A DNA stretch of 64,000 nucleotides from NCBI RefSeq assembly GCF_003293845.1, contig NZ_QLST01000003.1, forward strand, positions 124,001 to 188,000, given 5' to 3'. This document shows, in pieces, positions 59,692 through 64,000 of the stretch. The notes below the pieces were generated by a model. The model had not been told where the DNA came from. It searched no databases and was given only the letters and a program-made list of their open reading frames with translations. The stretch is from Flavobacterium tibetense. Its GTDB lineage: Bacteria > Bacteroidota > Bacteroidia > Flavobacteriales > Flavobacteriaceae. The position numbers and the translations under genes are program-made. Numbering within the stretch: position 1 is the stretch's first letter; each line of letters starts with the position of its first letter.

Positions 59692-60411
59692 ATGAAAATA
59701 TTTGCACGATATATAGGTTTAGTTGCTTTTGTAGTTTTGGTAGCTTGTAAACAAGAAAAAGAGACACCAAAAGTGATTTACGAAGAGCCAAAAACCAATA
59801 ATAGTTCGCGAGCAATTGATACAACATCTATAAAAATTGCGGATTTGCCTATCCACATGGAAGGAACCAAATATTTGATTCATCCTGTTGGTGATGTTCG
59901 TGTGTATGACGACTTTAGTAAAGTTTACGGTTCAAGTAAAACGAATACAGTAAGTTATGCTATTTCCAATTACAACCGATTTGAAATTACAGGTTATTTT
60001 GAAAATTTGAAATTTCAACATCTAGATTCTACTAATGTAAAATCTTTAACTGATGAGAAAATTCAAATTCAAACCGTAACGTATTTGGATAGAATTGCAG
60101 CCAATACCAAAAGACAAATTTTAGTTTACAGCGTGGTTGATAAAGACACCAATAAGGATAATAAAATTGATCAAAAAGACATCAAATCCTTGTATATAAG
60201 CAATATTGATGGCTCAAATTTCACTAAATTAACCGAAGATTACTTAGAATTTATCGATTGGAATATCATTGAAGCTAAAAATAGATTGTATTTTCGTTGT
60301 ATTGAAGATATCAACAAAAACGGCGCTTTTGATAAAAACGATAAAGTGCATTACCATTATGTGAATTTATTAGACGCAGAATGGAAAGTAGAAACTTATA
60401 TGCCGATTTAG
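59692..60411 (+). CDS. Putative lipoprotein, unknown function
   Basis: 239 residues, not recognised. A lipobox LVAC follows a short hydrophobic segment, so Cys at about residue 19 should be lipidated. The body contains two EF-hand-like stretches (DKDTNKDNKIDQKD and DINKNGAFDKND), which could bind calcium. The start ATG at 59692 gives the signal. It is followed by another lipoprotein gene after 15 bp. Confidence 0.7.
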   Translation: MKIFARYIGLVAFVVLVACKQEKETPKVIYEEPKTNNSSRAIDTTSIKIADLPIHMEGTKYLIHPVGDVRVYDDFSKVYGSSKTNTVSYAISNYNRFEITGYFENLKFQHLDSTNVKSLTDEKIQIQTVTYLDRIAANTKRQILVYSVVDKDTNKDNKIDQKDIKSLYISNIDGSNFTKLTEDYLEFIDWNIIEAKNRLYFRCIEDINKNGAFDKNDKVHYHYVNLLDAEWKVETYMPI

Positions 60412-60426
60412 TTTAGTTTCATTGAT

Positions 60427-61101
60427 ATGAAAATCTTTTTAATGAAAATTTTATACTTTTTGCTGTTTTTGATTATTATATCTTGTAAAGGTGAAGATAG
60501 AATTGAAAGTGAAACTTATGATAGATTAAGTAATGAAGGTTTGTATAGGAGAGAATATTTAAAATTACACTATACTGATTCTTCTGTAGATTATGAGATT
60601 TATGTTTCAAAAGATAATGATACAATTTCGAATCAATACAGAAAATATAAAAATGGGGTTTTAGATTCTTTAAATAGCGTATTTTACAATTTAAAAATAA
60701 CTAAAACAAACAAACCTAACATCTATAAAGGGACTATAACGCTTTATTCAAAATACAAGAATTTAAAATTAGATGAAAATAATCAAAGAGAGTTTGAATT
60801 TGGATATTGTATTCAAACTAAAGACAGTATTGATATTGTTTATTTGAATTCTAAATCAGAAACTACTTTTGAGTTTGAGTTTGAAAACTATTATAATAAC
60901 AAACTTCAAGGTGTTTTATACCAATTAGTCCAAAGAGATACCATAGTAAACAATGAAGAAATGGTTAACATAAACACAATTAATATCCTAGTCGATAATG
61001 ATACTATAACTGATAATTTGTTTTTGAAATCTTATGATCTTATTAAAGAAAAAAAGTTTTCATTTGATAAGAAAGCTTTTAAAAAAATTAATTCAAATTA
61101 A
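60427..61101 (+). CDS. Putative lipoprotein, unknown function
   Basis: 224 residues. Signal MKIFLMKILYFLLFLIIISC with lipobox IISC; Cys at about residue 20 is the predicted lipid site. The body is rich in charged and Asn residues, with no domain recognised. Codon use is more AT-rich than in its neighbours, which may point to recent acquisition or low expression. A second Met (MKILYF) at residue 6 is a possible start. Confidence 0.65.
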   Translation: MKIFLMKILYFLLFLIIISCKGEDRIESETYDRLSNEGLYRREYLKLHYTDSSVDYEIYVSKDNDTISNQYRKYKNGVLDSLNSVFYNLKITKTNKPNIYKGTITLYSKYKNLKLDENNQREFEFGYCIQTKDSIDIVYLNSKSETTFEFEFENYYNNKLQGVLYQLVQRDTIVNNEEMVNINTINILVDNDTITDNLFLKSYDLIKEKKFSFDKKAFKKINSN

Positions 61102-61195
61102 AGTAAATCATTTTTCAACATAAATAAGTTTTAGAATAAATTTGCGACTTGGCGTCTTTGCGAGCAAAAAAATCCGTTTAATCTGTGTTCCAACT

Positions 61196-61897
61196 CTAAA
61201 TCAAAATATCACTCTCTAAATCCGATTTTTCAATCGTAATGTCATAGCCTAATTTCTTCACCAATTCAATAACCAAGTTTTTATACCAGTTTTCACTTTT
61301 GGGGTGAATGTAGATTTTTTCAATTAGTAAACTTAAATCCACGTCAATTTTTAGTCCGTTATCAATTTTTAAGTTATTGGAAGTAACATCGGAAATGATA
61401 CGAACTTCTCTTTCATACTGAAAACTTTTACGCTTAAACAAAAACGGGAAAAATGTATCATCAAACGGAATGTATTCTTTTTTGTAATCAATGTATTTCA
61501 CTTCGCCAATATATTGTTCCACTTTTTTCTCGGGATACAAGGCTTCTTTTAGTTTGCCAATCGTGGTTTGAATAGCCAAACCTTCCGTGTTTTGAGTAAA
61601 AATCTGCCACATGGCAAACGATTCGTATTCGTTTATATGCCAACTACTTATCACCACTTTCTCCCGATGTGATTTGTAATAGTCCAAAAATTTCGGATTA
61701 TTAGCAGCAATCTTCTTGATTTCTTCGAATGTTGGTTCCGAAAACGTACCTTCGTATTGGTCTTCAAACTTATCCGAGCGCGACATAAACAATTGCCTCG
61801 ATAAAAGCATATCAAGAAATTTAGACAAATCCAAATACTTCCAAACAATAGTGTTAGGATCTTCAGGAAGTGTGATATTTGAGTTGTTTATGTACAT
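61196..61897 (-). CDS. DUF2971 domain-containing protein
   Basis: 233 residues of the DUF2971 family, function unknown; the family is often found with mobile or defence islands. Family blocks are WKYLDLSKFLDMLLSRQLFMSRSDKFEDQYEG, SSWHINEYESFAMWQIFTQNTEGLAIQTT, and FQYEREVRIISD. The conserved W...S...E positions suggest an enzymatic pocket. No other defence gene is near. Repeat-rich DNA lies on both sides (61102-61195 and 61898-62204). Confidence 0.87.
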   Translation of the reverse strand: MYINNSNITLPEDPNTIVWKYLDLSKFLDMLLSRQLFMSRSDKFEDQYEGTFSEPTFEEIKKIAANNPKFLDYYKSHREKVVISSWHINEYESFAMWQIFTQNTEGLAIQTTIGKLKEALYPEKKVEQYIGEVKYIDYKKEYIPFDDTFFPFLFKRKSFQYEREVRIISDVTSNNLKIDNGLKIDVDLSLLIEKIYIHPKSENWYKNLVIELVKKLGYDITIEKSDLESDILI

Positions 61898-62204
61898 TTA
61901 TAAAATTCCAATATTTTAAATTCCAAATTCCAAATTCCAAAATTAGTCGCAGTCGCAGTTTTCAGTCGCAGTAAAAATCAGTAAAAATCCGCTTTTCGTT
62001 AAAGCGAATCAGTTTCATACGCGTGCCAAAAAAAATCTTAATTTCAAGTTTTAAATCTTAGATGAACTCATTCTATAAAGATAATCAACTTCAAAAAACT
62101 TATCTGACTTTTATGTTTAAAAAATTAAAAATATTAGGTCTTAGCGAGTAAAAAATATCCGTTTAAATCAGCGCTGCGAAGCATCAGTTTCATCCGCGTG
62201 CTAA
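61898..62204. repeat. Gap made largely of dispersed repeats
   Basis: No gene. It contains TTCCAAATTCCAAATTCC (inverse of the 4852 and 4988 blocks), AGTCGCAGTTTTCAGTCGCAG, two CAGTTTCATNCGCGTGC-type copies (about 62010-62028 and 62187-62204), and TTATCTGACTTTTATG of the 24438 family (62099-62114). Confidence 0.75.
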
Positions 62205-64000
62205 TTACTCGAAACTCTGCATCATCACCAATTTTGAATACGTTCCGTTTTTAGCTAGTAATTCGTCATGGGTTCCTTGTTCTACGATTTCGCCTTTTTG
62301 CATGACTACAATTTTATCTGCTTTTTGAATCGTTGACAAACGGTGAGCAATTACGATAGATGTTCTATTTTGCATCATGTTTTCTAAAGCCACTTGAACG
62401 AATTTTTCACTTTCCGTATCCAAGGCAGAAGTTGCTTCATCCAAAATCATTATTGGTGGATTTTTCAAAACGGCTCTCGCAATTGATAAACGTTGTTTTT
62501 GTCCACCCGAAAGTTTTCCGCCGGCATCACCAATATTGGTTTCAATTCCGTTAGGTAAATCTTTTACGAATTCGTAAGCATTGGCTACTTTTAAAGCTGC
62601 GATTATTTCTTCATCAGTTGCATTTTGTTTTCCTAAAAGTATATTGTTTTTTATTGTATCATTGAATAAAATCGAATCTTGAGTAACTAACCCCATTAAG
62701 TTTCTTAATGAATGCATGTCCCAATCACGAACATCAACACCGTCAATTTTGATGCTTCCTTCGTTAACATCATAAAAACGCGTCAATAGATTGGCTATCG
62801 TACTTTTTCCTGATCCTGATTGACCTACCAAAGCTATTGTTTTTCCTTTTGGAACTTCTAATGAGAAATTCTTCAAAACATTTTCGTTTCCGTATCTGAA
62901 ATTGATGTTTTCAATAGTAATTTTGTTTTCAAATGTTTCTTTTTGGAATGGATTTTCTTTATTGACGATAGCGTTTTCCACTTCCAAAATTTCAAAAACA
63001 CGCTCAGCAGCTGCTAAACCATTTTTTACTGCATAAGAAGCTTTGGAAATAGCTTTTGCTGGAGTTAAAATGTTATAAGCCAAACCTAAATAAACAATAA
63101 ATAACGCACCATTTAAGGTTTTGTCTACTAAAACCAAGTTTCCACCGTACCAAAGTAAAACAGCAATAGTGACAATTCCCATAAATTCACTCATAGGTGA
63201 AGCTAAATTGTTTTTCTTTCCAATACTGTTGTTTAGTCGTAAAAGTCTGTCGATGGAAGCATTAAAAGTCTTTTTGAAGTAACTTTCTGCGTTATAACTT
63301 TTTACCACTTTTAAACCGCTCAAACTTTCTTCTACTATGGAGATAAGTTGCCCGTTTTCTTTTTGAGCATTTCTTGATTTTGCTTTTAAACTTTTGCCAA
63401 TTTTAGAAATGATAAATCCAGATATTGGAATAAAAATAAAAACAAAAACGGTCAACTCTAAACTAATTTTCATCATGGCAACAATTGCAAAAACAATAGT
63501 TAATGGTTCTTTTACAATAAGTTCCAAAACCATGAAGAATGAATTCTGTACTTCATTAACATCGCCAAGCATTCTAGCCATTACATCACCTTTTCTTTTT
63601 TCTGAATAATAAGAAATGGGTAAATCAACAATTTTAGCATACATTTTTTCACGTAAATCACGAAGTACTCCGTTTTTAACTTTGGTTAAATGTTGGGATG
63701 CCAAATAATTGAAAAGGTTTTTAAACAAGAAAGTTGAAATTACTAAAGCAACTGTAAGTAGTAATGCATATTGCGTACCATTTTCTTCCGATAATTTAGT
63801 AATGTAATATTGTAAGTAATTTTTTCCGTACGAAGCTATTTCCCAAATACCATTGTATTTTGGTAATTCAGTTACTTTTTCATTCATTTTGAAAAGTACT
63901 TCCATCAAAGGGAATAATGCCACAAATGAAAGTGTGCTAAATAATGCATAAAGAACATTAAAAGTGATATTCCAAAAGATATGACCTTTAAACTTTTTTG
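62205..64000 (-). CDS. ABC transporter, fused permease-ATPase (MsbA-like), 5' end outside window
   Basis: Inner-membrane half-transporter exporter. The reading frame stays open to 64000, so the true start is beyond the window; a GTG at 63923 is not the natural start. At least 598 residues are visible. The transmembrane domain is followed by the ATPase domain with Walker A ALVGQSGSGKST, signature LSGGQKQRLSIARA, Walker B IMILDEATSALD and H-loop IVIAHRLST. It resembles lipid A/lipid flippase or multidrug exporters; the substrate is not known. Confidence 0.92.
   Translation of the reverse strand, partial: KKFKGHIFWNITFNVLYALFSTLSFVALFPLMEVLFKMNEKVTELPKYNGIWEIASYGKNYLQYYITKLSEENGTQYALLLTVALVISTFLFKNLFNYLASQHLTKVKNGVLRDLREKMYAKIVDLPISYYSEKRKGDVMARMLGDVNEVQNSFFMVLELIVKEPLTIVFAIVAMMKISLELTVFVFIFIPISGFIISKIGKSLKAKSRNAQKENGQLISIVEESLSGLKVVKSYNAESYFKKTFNASIDRLLRLNNSIGKKNNLASPMSEFMGIVTIAVLLWYGGNLVLVDKTLNGALFIVYLGLAYNILTPAKAISKASYAVKNGLAAAERVFEILEVENAIVNKENPFQKETFENKITIENINFRYGNENVLKNFSLEVPKGKTIALVGQSGSGKSTIANLLTRFYDVNEGSIKIDGVDVRDWDMHSLRNLMGLVTQDSILFNDTIKNNILLGKQNATDEEIIAALKVANAYEFVKDLPNGIETNIGDAGGKLSGGQKQRLSIARAVLKNPPIMILDEATSALDTESEKFVQVALENMMQNRTSIVIAHRLSTIQKADKIVVMQKGEIVEQGTHDELLAKNGTYSKLVMMQSFE

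Noticed and set aside
61196-61897. DUF2971 as part of a defence island with a partner gene
   Set aside because: Neighbours are lipoproteins and an ABC exporter with dispersed repeats; no second defence gene is visible.

Overview
The window reads as chromosome of a low-GC member of the Bacteroidota, most likely the genus Flavobacterium. Three things point there: promoter elements of the TAnnTTTG (-7) / TTG (-33) type instead of sigma70 boxes; a 1639-residue secreted protein with a C-terminal type IX secretion sorting domain; and typical family content (DUF5686, DUF4290, a 482-residue GAPDH, a 6S-Flavo-like RNA between zapA and rny). The genus is inferred from gene content and not from an rRNA gene.

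Layout. 1-9333: housekeeping genes (end of an aconitase, GAPDH, HtrA, DapF, MltG, acetyltransferases, an RsmI-like methylase). 9362-18636: a complete but dispersed type II-C CRISPR-Cas locus. Its order is tracrRNA (minus strand), cas9 (plus), a parDE toxin-antitoxin pair (plus), an array of 35 identical 36-bp repeats with 34 spacers of 29-30 nt, a candidate small RNA (minus), a second RelE/ParE-type toxin-antitoxin pair (plus), then cas2 and cas1 (minus), converging on the second toxin with a 4-bp overlap. Cas1-cas2 follow dnaA and a low-molecular-weight phosphatase gene on the same strand, so the adaptation genes sit next to the replication initiator gene. 18706-30306: dnaA, ribD, prmC, hisS and small metabolic genes. 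30351-35270: the giant T9SS cargo protein. 35543-46562: tRNA modification, tRNA-Met, HU, fmt, recQ, murA. 46678-52792: outer-membrane proteins, aroQ, and two tandem beta-barrel genes with a shared leader, then xerD. 52930-64000: rny, 6S RNA, zapA, an M23 peptidase, a TonB-dependent receptor, two lipoproteins, DUF2971 and a truncated ABC exporter.

The unusual part is the CRISPR region. The array is bracketed by two toxin-antitoxin modules. Degenerate inverted copies of the CRISPR repeat flank both ends of the array. The tracrRNA carries a hairpin that would mask its own anti-repeat, and two further small RNA candidates lie at 9557-9617 and 16682-16780. A model consistent with this is a Cas9 defence locus whose array is stabilised by flanking addiction modules and whose guide loading is tuned by RNA structure. 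The model is inference; the elements are visible in the sequence.

Other points of note are a MurA with Asp in place of the fosfomycin-target Cys, a heptanucleotide microsatellite inside prmC, a dispersed repeat that supplies the start of a signal peptide, a terminator overlapping the next gene's promoter, and many families of short dispersed repeats in the intergenic regions.
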